NCBI RefSeq assembly: GCF_900143005.1
Contig: NZ_FRCS01000001.1
Coordinates: forward strand, 1,054,001 to 1,118,000
DNA length: 64,000 nucleotides
DNA from: Cryptosporangium aurantiacum
Lineage (GTDB): Bacteria > Actinomycetota > Actinomycetes > Mycobacteriales > Cryptosporangiaceae
Reading direction: 5' to 3'
Part shown: positions 54,078 to 63,765 of the stretch, piece by piece
Layout of the letters: every line of letters begins with the position of its first letter
How positions within the stretch are numbered: position 1 is the stretch's first letter
Notes under the pieces: model-generated
What the model saw: only the letters and a program-made list of their open reading frames with translations
Told to the model about the DNA's origin: nothing
The model's database searches: none
Translations under genes and position numbers: made by a program

Positions 54078-55753
54078 AAGTCGCCGCCGCTGGTGAGCGT
54101 GTCGCCGATGCAGGCGTACCGGTCCGGCTCCGGGTTCAGTTGGAGCGCACCGCCGTTGTTGTAGACGCCGTCGCGGTACAGCGACCACCGCCCGTTGACG
54201 CTCTGCGTGGTTCCGAACAGCGTGCCGTTCGCCGTCCGATACCGCAGCGTCGAGCGGCCGCTCAGCCGGTACACCCACTCGTTGCCGCGGTAGGTACCAC
54301 GCAGCGGCGGATCGTCGTACGTCACGGTGAGGACGCCGTCCGGACCGTATTTCAGCGTGCGGCCTGCGGTGCCGCGGAGGACGACGTCTACGCCGTCGAT
54401 CTTCACGGTCACGGTGGCCTGCACCCGCCGCCAGGAGCCGACCAGGCACGGATCGACGCCGGGGGCGTAGCTCGGCGTCGGGCTGTTCGCCGTCACCGGG
54501 CGGATGGACGTGCTCGCGGACGGCGTCGGGGCGGCCTTCGCGTCGCGGTCGTCGTCGCCGATCCGGGCCAGGCCGGCCACGGCCAGTACGGAGAGCACCA
54601 CGGCGGCCGCACCGAATACGGCCAGGCGGCGACGTGCCGGGCGGCCGGAACGATCGGCGGGCGGCGTCGGCGGAGCGGGAGACGCCACCGGCCCGGCGCT
54701 CTCGTCGGCGGTCACCGCGCCTTCGGCGACCGCGATCTCCGGCTGGTCGACGAGCGTCGGGACGACGTCGAACCGCTGGTGGAGTGCGGTGGCCACGGCC
54801 GGGATGCGGCTCGAGCCGCCAGTCAGGTAGATCGCGGTGGGCGACACGTCGGCGGTGCGCAGTGCGGCCCGGCAGGCGGTCAGCGTCCGTTCGACGATCG
54901 GTGCCACCAGCGCCTCGAACTGCTCCCGCCCGAGGACCTCGTCCCGGTCGAACAGCGGCAGGTGGACGTACGTCGAGGTGGCCCGGGACAGCACTTCCTT
55001 GGCGGTCCGGACGTTGTCCCAGAGCTGGCGGCGGTACCGCTGGTCGGACGTCGTCTCGGGGGACGTGAGCCGCGCCCAGAGCGTCGCGTCCTGCCCGATT
55101 GCGACCGTTCCCAGGTTCGCGATGATCGCGGCGTCCACGTCGAGCCCACCGCAGTCGGGTAAGCCCTCACTGGCCAGCACCTCGTAGCCGGTCGGGGTGC
55201 GCCGCACGACCGACGCGTCGAACGTTCCCGCGCCGAAGTCGTAGACCAGCGCGGACTCGCCGGGCGCGAGCGTGGCCGTCGCCTCCGCGAAATGGTGCGC
55301 GGCGGCGACCGGCTCGGGCAGCAGGCGGACGTTCGGCAGGACCTCGGACGCGGCGGTCAGCAGCGTCCCGCGGCGAGTGTTCGCCCACGCCGCGGGGTAT
55401 GTCAGCACGGCCTCGTCCGGAGGCTCGCCGAGCGCTTGCGCGGCCTCGTCGGCGACGCGGCGCAGCACCGCGGCGATCAGGTCGGACACCGCGATCTCGT
55501 GGTCGCCGAGCAGCACGGTCCGGTCGTCGACGCAGCGTTTCGGGTGCGGCTCGAACGCTCCGGGAGCGGTCAGACCGGCGTGCTGCGCGTCGCGTCCGGT
55601 CAATAGCCGGCCGTCCGGGCCGGCGTGCACGGCCGAGGGGAGCAGCGGTGAGCCGTCGAACAGCAGGAGGCGTGGTTCACGTCCGGAGCGCCGCAGCACC
55701 GCGACGGTGTGGGCGGTGCCGAAGTCGATCCCGAGGCGGGCCCGGCGCGTCAT
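54047..55753 (-). CDS. Membrane-anchored Hsp70-family ATPase with extracytoplasmic C-terminal domain
   Basis: 568 residues. Hsp70 ATPase domain 1 to about 350: GIDFGTAHTVAVLRR, ALVYDFGAGTFDASVV, IYLTGGSSRIPAVATAL. The peptide-binding beta domain is replaced by a short Pro-rich linker, one membrane helix (about 375-397, LAVFGAAAVVLSVLAVAGLA), a Thr/Pro/Ser-rich stalk and a beta-rich domain of about 130 residues (LVGSWRRVQATVTVKIDGVDV) with two cysteines that could pair outside the cell. The ATPase domain resembles that of the Hsp70-WD40 protein at 24.8-28 kb. Start ATG 55753. Confidence 0.87.
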   Translation of the reverse strand: MTRRARLGIDFGTAHTVAVLRRSGREPRLLLFDGSPLLPSAVHAGPDGRLLTGRDAQHAGLTAPGAFEPHPKRCVDDRTVLLGDHEIAVSDLIAAVLRRVADEAAQALGEPPDEAVLTYPAAWANTRRGTLLTAASEVLPNVRLLPEPVAAAHHFAEATATLAPGESALVYDFGAGTFDASVVRRTPTGYEVLASEGLPDCGGLDVDAAIIANLGTVAIGQDATLWARLTSPETTSDQRYRRQLWDNVRTAKEVLSRATSTYVHLPLFDRDEVLGREQFEALVAPIVERTLTACRAALRTADVSPTAIYLTGGSSRIPAVATALHQRFDVVPTLVDQPEIAVAEGAVTADESAGPVASPAPPTPPADRSGRPARRRLAVFGAAAVVLSVLAVAGLARIGDDDRDAKAAPTPSASTSIRPVTANSPTPSYAPGVDPCLVGSWRRVQATVTVKIDGVDVVLRGTAGRTLKYGPDGVLTVTYDDPPLRGTYRGNEWVYRLSGRSTLRYRTANGTLFGTTQSVNGRWSLYRDGVYNNGGALQLNPEPDRYACIGDTLTSGGDFYSDEFVRVR

Positions 55754-55850
55754 GGCGCACAGGATAGGGGGCCGCTCTGACTGGACAAGAACCCTCGGGA
55801 GTCAGATAGTAGGAAGTCAAAGTATCTCCGCCTCGGGACGGGGTCAGCTC

Positions 55851-58800
55851 ATGGCACTGCACGCACCGGCACACCCGGTCCGCTTCGTCACCGCGTCCAG
55901 CCTGTTCGACGGCCACGACGCGGCGATCAACATCATGCGGCGGATCCTGCAGTCCCAGGGCGCGGAGGTGATCCACCTCGGGCACAACCGGTCGGTGCGG
56001 GAGGTCGTGACCGCCGCGATCGAGGAGGACGTCCAGGGTGTGGCGATCAGCGCCTACCAGGGCGGGCACGTCGAGTACTTCAGCTACCTGGTCGAGCTGC
56101 TGAACGAGCGGGGCGCCGGGCACATCAAGGTGTTCGGCGGCGGTGGGGGCGTGATCGTCCCGGAGGAGATCGAGCTCCTGCACGGACGCGGGGTGGCGCG
56201 GATCTTCTCGCCCGCCGACGGGCAGCGCATGGGGCTCGCCGCGATGATCAACTCGATGATCGCGGCCTGCGACTACGACCTCGCCACCGCGACCGTGGCC
56301 TCGCCCGCCGCGGACAGCGCGGCCCCCGCGATCGACCAGGCCGCCGCGCTGGACGGGCTGTTCACCGGCCACACGCACGCGGTGGCGCGGGCGATCACGA
56401 TGGCCGAGGCCGGCGCGCTGCCGGACGACCTGCGCGCGGAGGTCGAAACCCGAGCGAAGGCCCGTGCCGTGCCGGTGCTCGGCATCACCGGCACCGGTGG
56501 GTCCGGGAAGTCCTCGCTCACCGACGAACTGGTCCGCCGGTTCCGGCTCGACCAGCAGGACAAGCTCCGGATCGCGGTGCTCGCCGTCGACCCGACCCGC
56601 CGCCGGGGCGGCGGTGCGCTGCTCGGCGACCGCATCCGGATGAGCGGCCTCGACGGTGACGCGGTGTTCTTCCGTTCGCTCGCCACCCGTCGCGCCGGAG
56701 GGGAACTCCCGGACGGCCTGGCGAGCGCGATCGACATCTGCCGGGCGTCCGGATTCGACCTGGTGATCGTCGAGACGCCCGGCATCGGCCAGGGCGACGC
56801 GGCGATCGTCCCGTTCGTCGACTTCTCGCTCTACGTGATGACGCCGGAGTTCGGCGCCGCGTCCCAGCTCGAGAAGATCGACATGCTCGACTACGCCGAC
56901 GCGGTCGCGATCAACAAGTTCGAACGACGCGGAGCCGACGACGCCCGCCGCGACGTCGCCCGCCAGCTGGTGCGCAACCGCGAGGCGTTCGGCGCGCAGT
57001 GGAGTGACATGCCGGTATACGGCACCAGCGCCGCGACGTTCAACGACGACGGCGTCACCGCGCTCTACCAGCTCCTCCGTGACGAACTCGCCGGCCACGG
57101 CCTCCCGGTCACCGAGGGCGTCCTCCCCGCCGTCGACGGCAAGACCTCGACGTCCGCGTCGACGGTCGTCCCGCCGACCCGGGTGCGCTACCTCGCGGAG
57201 ATCGCCGAAGGCATCCGGGCCTACCACCGCACCACCGCCGACCAGGTCGCCGCCGTCCGGCAGCGGGCGCACCTCACCGCGGCGCGGGCCGCGCTCGAAT
57301 CGGCCGGAGCGCCGACCGACGCCCTGCAGAAACTGATCGACGACGCCACCGTCGACCACGGCGCCGAGGTGCTGCTGCGCGAGTGGCCGCAGGTCGTCGA
57401 GCAGTACTCCGGCGACGAGCTCGTGGTGCACGTCCGTAACCGCGAACTGCACACCGCACTCCGCAAAGAGACGCTGTCCGGCACCAAGGTCCCCCGCGTC
57501 GCGCTGCCGCGCTACGTCGACGACGGCGAGCTGCTCCGCTTCCTCCGCGAGGAGAACCTCCCCGGCCGTTACCCGTTCACCGCGGGCGTGTTCCCGTTCA
57601 AGCGCGAGGGCGAGGACCCGGCCCGCATGTTCGCCGGCGAGGGCGACGCGTTCCGCACCAACCGTCGCTTCAAGTACCTGAGCGCCGGCGAGAGCGCCAC
57701 CCGCCTGTCCACCGCGTTCGACTCGGTGACGCTCTACGGCCGCGACCCGGACACCCCGCCGGACGTCTACGGCAAGATCGGCACGTCCGGCGTCTCGATC
57801 GCCACGCTGGACGACATGAAGGCGCTGTACGCGGGCTTCGACCTCACGGCTCCCACGACGTCGGTGAGCATGACGATCAACGGCCCGGCGCCCACGATCC
57901 TCGCGTTCTTCCTCAACACGGTGATCGACCAGGAGCTGGCGAAGGGTGGGGATCCCGCCGAAGCTCTCCGTGCGGTTCGGGGAACGGTCCAGGCCGACAT
58001 CCTCAAGGAGGACCAGGGGCAGAACACCTGTCTGTTCTCCACCGAGTTCAGCCTGAAGATGATGGCCGACATCCAGGAATGGTTCATCCAGAACCAGGTT
58101 CGCAACTTCTACTCGGTGAGCATCTCCGGCTACCACATCGCGGAGGCCGGGGCCAATCCGATCAGCCAGCTCGCGTTCACGCTGGCCAACGGGTTCACCT
58201 ATGTGGAGTCGTACCTGGCGCGCGGGATGGACATCGACGACTTCGCGCCGAACCTCTCGTTCTTCTTCTCCAACGGCATGGACGCCGAGTACACGGTGCT
58301 CGGACGGGTCGCCCGGCGGATCTGGGCGATCGCGATGAAGGAGCGCTACGGCGCCAATGACCGCAGCCAGAAGCTCAAGTACCACGTGCAGACGTCCGGC
58401 CGGTCGCTGCACGCCCAAGAAATGCAGTTCAACGACATCCGGACGACGCTGCAGGCGCTCACCGCGATCTACGACAACTGCAACAGCCTGCACACCAACG
58501 CCTACGACGAGGCGGTGACCACGCCGACCGAGGCGTCGGTGCGCCGGGCGCTGGCGATTCAGCTGATCATCAACCGCGAGTGGGGCCTCGCGCTCAACGA
58601 GAACCCGCTGCAGGGCTCGTACGTCGTCGACGAGCTGACCGACCTGGTCGAGGAGGCCGTGCTCGCCGAGTTCGACCGGATCTCCGAGCGCGGCGGCGTG
58701 CTCGGCGCGATGGAGACCGGTTACCAGCGCGGCCGGATCCAGGACGAGTCGATGCTCTACGAGCAGCGCAAGCACGACGGGTCGCTGCCGCTGATCGGCG

Positions 58801-59078
58801 TCAACACGTTCCTGCCCCCGGACGGCGCGGACGAGACCGGGCCGATCGAGCTGGCCCGCGCCACCGAGGACGAGAAGCGCTCCCAGGTCGAGCGCGTGCG
58901 GGCGTTCCAGTCCGCGCATCAGGCCGAGGCCCGGGAGGCGCTGGCGCGCCTGAAGGACGCGGCGATCGCGGGCGAGAACGTGTTCGCGGTGCTGATGGAC
59001 GCCGCCCGGGTGTGCAGCCTGGGCCAGATCACCGAGGCGTTCTTCGAAGTCGGGGGCGAGTACCGCCGCAACGTCTGA
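55851..59078 (+). CDS. icmF: Fused isobutyryl-CoA mutase
   Basis: 1075 residues, the usual IcmF length. Order: N-terminal B12-binding domain (SSLFDGHDAAINIMRRIL, His22 as the cobalt ligand candidate), MeaI-like GTPase chaperone domain with P-loop GITGTGGSGKSSL (Lys220) and base-specificity motif AINKFERR, then a methylmalonyl-CoA-mutase-type barrel (YGKIGTSGVSIATLDDMKALYAGFDL, SISGYHIAEAGANPISQLAFTLANGFTYVE, RSLHAQEMQFNDIRTTLQALTAIYDN). It interconverts isobutyryl-CoA and butyryl-CoA and loads or repairs its own cofactor. Start ATG 55851; the frame is open far upstream, antisense to the Hsp70-like gene. Confidence 0.95.
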   Translation: MALHAPAHPVRFVTASSLFDGHDAAINIMRRILQSQGAEVIHLGHNRSVREVVTAAIEEDVQGVAISAYQGGHVEYFSYLVELLNERGAGHIKVFGGGGGVIVPEEIELLHGRGVARIFSPADGQRMGLAAMINSMIAACDYDLATATVASPAADSAAPAIDQAAALDGLFTGHTHAVARAITMAEAGALPDDLRAEVETRAKARAVPVLGITGTGGSGKSSLTDELVRRFRLDQQDKLRIAVLAVDPTRRRGGGALLGDRIRMSGLDGDAVFFRSLATRRAGGELPDGLASAIDICRASGFDLVIVETPGIGQGDAAIVPFVDFSLYVMTPEFGAASQLEKIDMLDYADAVAINKFERRGADDARRDVARQLVRNREAFGAQWSDMPVYGTSAATFNDDGVTALYQLLRDELAGHGLPVTEGVLPAVDGKTSTSASTVVPPTRVRYLAEIAEGIRAYHRTTADQVAAVRQRAHLTAARAALESAGAPTDALQKLIDDATVDHGAEVLLREWPQVVEQYSGDELVVHVRNRELHTALRKETLSGTKVPRVALPRYVDDGELLRFLREENLPGRYPFTAGVFPFKREGEDPARMFAGEGDAFRTNRRFKYLSAGESATRLSTAFDSVTLYGRDPDTPPDVYGKIGTSGVSIATLDDMKALYAGFDLTAPTTSVSMTINGPAPTILAFFLNTVIDQELAKGGDPAEALRAVRGTVQADILKEDQGQNTCLFSTEFSLKMMADIQEWFIQNQVRNFYSVSISGYHIAEAGANPISQLAFTLANGFTYVESYLARGMDIDDFAPNLSFFFSNGMDAEYTVLGRVARRIWAIAMKERYGANDRSQKLKYHVQTSGRSLHAQEMQFNDIRTTLQALTAIYDNCNSLHTNAYDEAVTTPTEASVRRALAIQLIINREWGLALNENPLQGSYVVDELTDLVEEAVLAEFDRISERGGVLGAMETGYQRGRIQDESMLYEQRKHDGSLPLIGVNTFLPPDGADETGPIELARATEDEKRSQVERVRAFQSAHQAEAREALARLKDAAIAGENVFAVLMDAARVCSLGQITEAFFEVGGEYRRNV

Positions 59079-59222
59079 CGCGACAATAGTCACCTCCGTC
59101 ACTCGCGCCCCATCATCCTTTATGGATGGCCGCCGTTCGGAGGCAGCGGGAATACGCCATTGCCGACTAGCGTGTTTCCCACGCCTCGCGAGAATTGACC
59201 CCCGACAACTCGGTGGTGACGA

Positions 59223-60512
59223 ATGGTGGATGAGTCGGCGGAACTGTTAGCGTTCGGTGCTGAACTGCGGCGCCGGCGCACGGCAGTCGGCTGGTCCCTG
59301 GAGCAACTGAGTCGGATCGCGTGTTACAGCAAAGGACATTTGAGCAAGGTCGAAAGAGGATCCAAGGCGCCCAGTATCGCCTTGGCCAGACGTTGCGACC
59401 ACGTTCTCGACGCCGGGGGAGAGCTCGCTCGGTTGGTTTCTCGCCCAGGTAGAACCGCCGCCGCGCCGCACGATGATCAACCAGGCGAGGTGTGGCTCAT
59501 GGAGCTGGGCGACGATGGTCGCGGAACATTTCAATCCCTCAATCGACGGTCGCTCTTGGCGGGCGGAGCGGCGAGCCTTCTCACGTGGCGAATCGCGCCC
59601 CCGGTCGATCCCGGTGCCGCACGACTCGCCGCACTTCCGGCGTTTCAGCAGATACTCGATAACCTTCGAATGTTGGGGCACGGCGCCCATCCGTCGGCGC
59701 TGATCCCACTCCTGGTATCCGGGCTCTACGTACTGCGCGAGGTCGCGGGCGGCTCCCCCTCCACGCACCGCGTCGACGTCGTGCGGCTGGCCGCGCGCTA
59801 CGCCGAGTACACCGGCTGGATGGCGCAGGAGAACGGCGACGAGGGCGCCGCGCTCTGGTGGACCCGGTACGCGGTGAGCCTGTCCCGCTCCGGCGAGGAC
59901 CACGAGTTGGAGGCGTACGCGCTGGTGCGGCAGGCCGAGCTCGCGCTGTACCGCCGGGATTCGATCTCGACGATCGACCTCGCGGAGAAGGCCCAACGCG
60001 AGACGTCCGACCCCTACGTGGCCTGCCTCGCCGCGCAGCGGGAGGCCCAGGGCAGGGCGCTGGACGGCGACGAGTTGGGGTGCCGGCGCGCGCTGGACCG
60101 CGCCGCGTCGTTCGCCGCGAAGGCGCAGAGCAACGGCGATCGGCTGTTCGGGAGCGGATCCCTGGCCGATCCGATCGCGTTCGCCACCGGGTGGAGCCTG
60201 CACGACCTCGGCCAGGACGAGGCGAGCATCGAGTTGCTGACCAGGGAACTCGAGAACATGCCCGACCACGCGCAGCGAATGCGCGCCCGGTGCGCCGCGC
60301 GGCTCGCCCTCGCGCTGGCGAGTCGGCAGCGATTGGACGAAGCGTGCGCGGTGATCGGGCCGATGCTCGGTGTGGTCCGAGTCGTCGACTCCGCGACGGT
60401 CAGGGCGGATTTGCGAGAATTGGCTTCGACGCTTCGCCGCTGGCGTAGTCATCGGGATGTCCGGCCGCTCATTCCGCACCTCGCCGCCGCACTCGAGAGC
60501 CGAATTGTCTGA
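59223..60512 (+). CDS. XRE-family regulator with TPR-like C-terminal region
   Basis: 429 residues. HTH at about 10-65: LRRRRTAVGWSLEQLSRIACYSKGHLSKVERGSKAPSIALARRCDHVL. Residues about 95-110 are hydrophobic, and residues 120-429 are repeated helical pairs (ALVRQAELALYRRDSISTIDLAEKAQRE, AARLALALASRQRLDEACAVIGPM) like TPR units. Such Streptomyces-type regulators often sit with conflict or signalling operons and read the state of downstream partners. It lies 167 bases before the TIR gene on the same strand. Start ATG 59223 or GTG 59226. The 144 bases upstream carry its presumed promoter. Confidence 0.87.
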   Translation: MVDESAELLAFGAELRRRRTAVGWSLEQLSRIACYSKGHLSKVERGSKAPSIALARRCDHVLDAGGELARLVSRPGRTAAAPHDDQPGEVWLMELGDDGRGTFQSLNRRSLLAGGAASLLTWRIAPPVDPGAARLAALPAFQQILDNLRMLGHGAHPSALIPLLVSGLYVLREVAGGSPSTHRVDVVRLAARYAEYTGWMAQENGDEGAALWWTRYAVSLSRSGEDHELEAYALVRQAELALYRRDSISTIDLAEKAQRETSDPYVACLAAQREAQGRALDGDELGCRRALDRAASFAAKAQSNGDRLFGSGSLADPIAFATGWSLHDLGQDEASIELLTRELENMPDHAQRMRARCAARLALALASRQRLDEACAVIGPMLGVVRVVDSATVRADLRELASTLRRWRSHRDVRPLIPHLAAALESRIV

Positions 60513-60679
60513 ATCGCGACTCAGCTTTCCTGAGTAGGTGGCTGGTAGGCCTTTCGGTGGAGGCCGCTGAATATCCGGCTGTTTCCCGAAACGGACCCGG
60601 GAAACGACTTTTCAGCCGCCCTCGCGCGCCGCAGTGTGGGGTTCGCCCATCGCCGCGTTGTTCGCAGGAGGTAGTCCGG

Positions 60680-61291
60680 GTGTCCGGAATTTTCGTCAAC
60701 TACCGCACCGAAGACGCCTCCTACGCGTCCTGTCTTCTGGATTGCGTATTCACTCGGGAGTTCGGGGTCTCGGAGGTGTTCTGGGACAGCCGGGCCCTGG
60801 AAATAGGGAAGGATTTCCGTCCGGAACTCAACCTCCGGCTCCATACGTGCGACGTCTTTCTGGTGCTGATCGGGCCGCGCTGGCTCGACCGGGACGACGA
60901 GCGTGGAATCCGGCTGATCGACCGGCCCGAGGACTTCGTCCGGATGGAGATCCAGCAGTCGCTCCTCCGCGGCGTCCCGGTGATCCCGGTGCTGCTCGAC
61001 GGCGGGTCACTTCCGCATCCGGACGCGCTACCCGCAGACATCGCGGCCCTCACCGATCGCCAGTACACCCATCTGCGGGTGCGCTCGTACCGGCAGGACC
61101 TGGACGAGCTGGTGGCCAAGATCCGGCAGATCCTGCGCGGCGGGCCGTACGACACGGCGCCGGGTCCGCGGCAGGCACGCCGGGACGAGTCGCACGCCAC
61201 CACCCGATATCACCGGACAGCGGTCGCCAACGGTGACCGCGCCTCGGCCGCGTACTACGAGAACGCACCGGATCGGGCCGATCGGGAGTGA
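60680..61291 (+). CDS. TIR-domain protein
   Basis: 203 residues. TIR box 1 is SGIFVNYRTEDASYASCLLD, box 2 region VFLVLIGPRWLDRDDERGIR, and a candidate catalytic Glu90 lies in DFVRMEIQQSLLRGVPVIPVLLD, the position used by NAD-cleaving TIR enzymes. The remainder (about 145-203) is helical and then disordered. Bacterial TIR proteins either cleave NAD or make cyclic ADP-ribose signals; here it is a single-domain protein between a regulator and a STAND-like protein. Start GTG 60680 with AGGAGG at 60667-60672. GTGA overlap (61288-61291) with the next gene. Confidence 0.85.
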   Translation: MSGIFVNYRTEDASYASCLLDCVFTREFGVSEVFWDSRALEIGKDFRPELNLRLHTCDVFLVLIGPRWLDRDDERGIRLIDRPEDFVRMEIQQSLLRGVPVIPVLLDGGSLPHPDALPADIAALTDRQYTHLRVRSYRQDLDELVAKIRQILRGGPYDTAPGPRQARRDESHATTRYHRTAVANGDRASAAYYENAPDRADRE

Positions 61292-63765
61292 GCGTCCAGA
61301 ACGAGCACACCGACCAGAACGACCGGTCGGCCGACGACCCGGCGTCCCCGCAGGCCCCGGAGCCCCGGGCTGAGCCGGAGGCACCGGAAGCGCCGGGGGC
61401 CGGCCACGCGAAAATCGCCCCGGCGCCGGCGGGGCAGACGGGTCAGGCACCGCTGCACGAGGGGGGCAGCGGTGCCGATCCGGCGGGCCCGGCCACGGCT
61501 CGGCCGAACGGTCGGCGAGCGCCCGAGGAGAAGGGAGATCGTCGCCCGTCCGTCGCCCGGGGTGGGCGCCCGCTCGAGCTGGAGGCGCCCAAACCCGCAG
61601 ATCCGCCGGCGGGAGACGGCACCGGCCGTCCGCGGCCGCCGTCCGAGGACGCGCAGAACAACACCCAGTTCGACGAGTACTCCGCCGAGGAGAAGGCCCG
61701 CAAGTTCGGCCGCGAGCAGGTGTTCGACCGCTCCGCGTCCGCATCCGGCCCGGACGGCAAGGCGTTCTACTTCGAGCACTTCACCCAGCACGTGACGGTC
61801 GGGGACCGGCGGATCCGGGTCAGCCGGGCGCGGATCCGCGACGCCGCGCGGGACGCCTGCCGGGAGACGTACGTCGCGGTCGACGGGATCGACCAGATGG
61901 CCGACACGCTCGTCCGGCGGCGTCTGGTGATCCTCTCCGGACCATCGGGAACCGGTCGCCACGCGACCGCGGTCTACCTGCTCAGCCGGGCTCCGCAGAG
62001 CGGATGGCTCGGGCGCCTGGAGACCGAGCCGGACGAACTCGGTGACGTGATCGGCCGGAACGGCGGGCCCGAGTCGGGGGCGACGCCGATCGAGAAGGAC
62101 GACCGGCTCGTCGTCGACTTGCTGGGGCGCTCGCCGACCGACGGCCAGTGGGCGGCGCTCGCCGAGGAGGCCTACCAGAAGAGCGCGTTCGTGGTGGTCG
62201 TCGCGCCGCCGACGCCGACGTCCGGGGATGCCTATCCGCGTGAGTTCTGCCGTCCGCACGGGCGGCCGGACCCGGCCGCGGTCCTCCGGCGCAACCTGGC
62301 GTACCAGCTGACGAAGCACCGCAGCGCGTGCGACCGCGAGGACTGCACCGACGAGCGGCTCGGCGCGATCGTTGACGCCCGGTGCGCGGTTCCGGAGGTC
62401 GATCGTTACCTCCGGATCGCCCGCTCGCTGGACGAGGTGGCCGGGCTGGCCGCGGTGCTGGCCGATCACGTGCACACCGCGGACGCCGAGGTACCGGGGC
62501 TGCTCGGCAGCTGGAAGGACCGCCTGCGCACCCGCGCCGAGGAACTCCTCGCGGCCTCCAGCGGCCCCTCCGAGAAGGAGGAGCGGCTGCTGCTGCGCAG
62601 GCAGGTGTTCCGCATCGCGTACGCGGTGTTCCACGGTCACCCATTCAGCGACGTGTTCTCGGCGGGGGACTGGCTGATGGCGGCCGTCACCCAGCAGGCA
62701 CCCAACCGGGTGCGGCTGGCCGAAGTGCCCAGGCTCATCGTCGACGGCAAGGTCCGCGAGCTGCTCGGCACCGGCATGTCCGCGGTCGACGAGGCCGCAG
62801 TGAACGGCACCGACGGGCCTCGGCGCGCGCAGCTCGTCGACGGCGACCTCGTCGTCTCCATTCTGGACGTCGCGTGGCACGACTACCACACGCTGCGCGG
62901 CCCGCTGCTGGACTGGCTCCAGATCCTCGCGCTCCACCCCCAGGTGCGGGTGCGGGTGCGTGCGGCGCAGACCGCCGGCCTGCTCGCGCGGTTCGACTTC
63001 GACGAGGTGTACGGCCAGCTCCTCAGGGGTTGGGCCGAGGGGCCGGCATTCACCCGGGCCGCCGCCGCGGACGCGCTGGACATCGCCCACCGCAGCGGGT
63101 TCCTGGCTGCGCGCGTCCGTCGGCAGGTCAGAGACTGGGCGCTGAGCCCGAAGGCTCAGCTGCAGGACAGCGCGGCCCGCGCGTACGGCAGCGTCACCGG
63201 CGTCGCCGACCCGGCCGAGGCCATCCGCGCGCTGGCGGACCTCGGGACCCGTCGGGCGCTGGCGGACTGGAGCTCGATCGCGCTGGCGATGGTGCAGCTG
63301 TCGGACGCGGGCGCGCCGACGCAGGTGCTGGACGCGCTGACCGAGTGGATCCGGTCGGGCGAACCGACGCTCCGCGACCACGCGGTCCGGGCGATGCTCC
63401 AGCTCACCCGGTTGGCGGCGGGGGAGAACAGCCGATCGCCGCTGGTGCGCGGGCTCTCGGACCGCCGCGACACGGTGATCCGGCTCTGGCGTCGGGCGCT
63501 GGCCGACGAACGGACGTCGCGGCGCGCGTGGGACCAGTTCCGGCAGTGGCTCCGGTCGGCCGAACGGCGGCCGGAGGACGCCGCCGGGATCGAAGCGCTG
63601 GCCGTCGACATCCTCGACCACCCGTTGGACGCGCGGGCGCGCTTCTGGCTGACGCTGTGGGCCGAGCGGCACCCGGAAGCGTCGATCTACGACCGCATCA
63701 GATCAGCGCTCCGGCGGCCAGGAGCCGGCGGCGCCTCGTTCGGAGAGGACCTGCTCGATGGCTAG
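61288..63765 (+). CDS. STAND-like protein with degenerate P-loop and helical repeats
   Basis: 825 residues. About 140 disordered Pro/Ala/Glu-rich residues, then a P-loop-like site at LVILSGPSGTGRHATAVY in which the usual Lys-Ser/Thr is Arg224-His225, followed by FVVVVAPPTPTSGDAYP as a possible Walker B strand. The C-terminal 400 residues are helical repeats of HEAT/armadillo-like look (VRVRAAQTAGLLARFDFDEVYGQLL, LRDHAVRAMLQLTRLA). Without the lysine, ATP hydrolysis is doubtful, though nucleotide binding may remain. GTGA coupling to the TIR gene upstream and an 8-base overlap with the next gene show one operon. Confidence 0.7.
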   Translation: MSVQNEHTDQNDRSADDPASPQAPEPRAEPEAPEAPGAGHAKIAPAPAGQTGQAPLHEGGSGADPAGPATARPNGRRAPEEKGDRRPSVARGGRPLELEAPKPADPPAGDGTGRPRPPSEDAQNNTQFDEYSAEEKARKFGREQVFDRSASASGPDGKAFYFEHFTQHVTVGDRRIRVSRARIRDAARDACRETYVAVDGIDQMADTLVRRRLVILSGPSGTGRHATAVYLLSRAPQSGWLGRLETEPDELGDVIGRNGGPESGATPIEKDDRLVVDLLGRSPTDGQWAALAEEAYQKSAFVVVVAPPTPTSGDAYPREFCRPHGRPDPAAVLRRNLAYQLTKHRSACDREDCTDERLGAIVDARCAVPEVDRYLRIARSLDEVAGLAAVLADHVHTADAEVPGLLGSWKDRLRTRAEELLAASSGPSEKEERLLLRRQVFRIAYAVFHGHPFSDVFSAGDWLMAAVTQQAPNRVRLAEVPRLIVDGKVRELLGTGMSAVDEAAVNGTDGPRRAQLVDGDLVVSILDVAWHDYHTLRGPLLDWLQILALHPQVRVRVRAAQTAGLLARFDFDEVYGQLLRGWAEGPAFTRAAAADALDIAHRSGFLAARVRRQVRDWALSPKAQLQDSAARAYGSVTGVADPAEAIRALADLGTRRALADWSSIALAMVQLSDAGAPTQVLDALTEWIRSGEPTLRDHAVRAMLQLTRLAAGENSRSPLVRGLSDRRDTVIRLWRRALADERTSRRAWDQFRQWLRSAERRPEDAAGIEALAVDILDHPLDARARFWLTLWAERHPEASIYDRIRSALRRPGAGGASFGEDLLDG

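Noticed and set aside
55272-55850. Extra N-terminal domain on IcmF
   Set aside because: The frame is open only because it lies antisense to the Hsp70-like gene; IcmF proteins start at the B12 domain, as ATG 55851 does.
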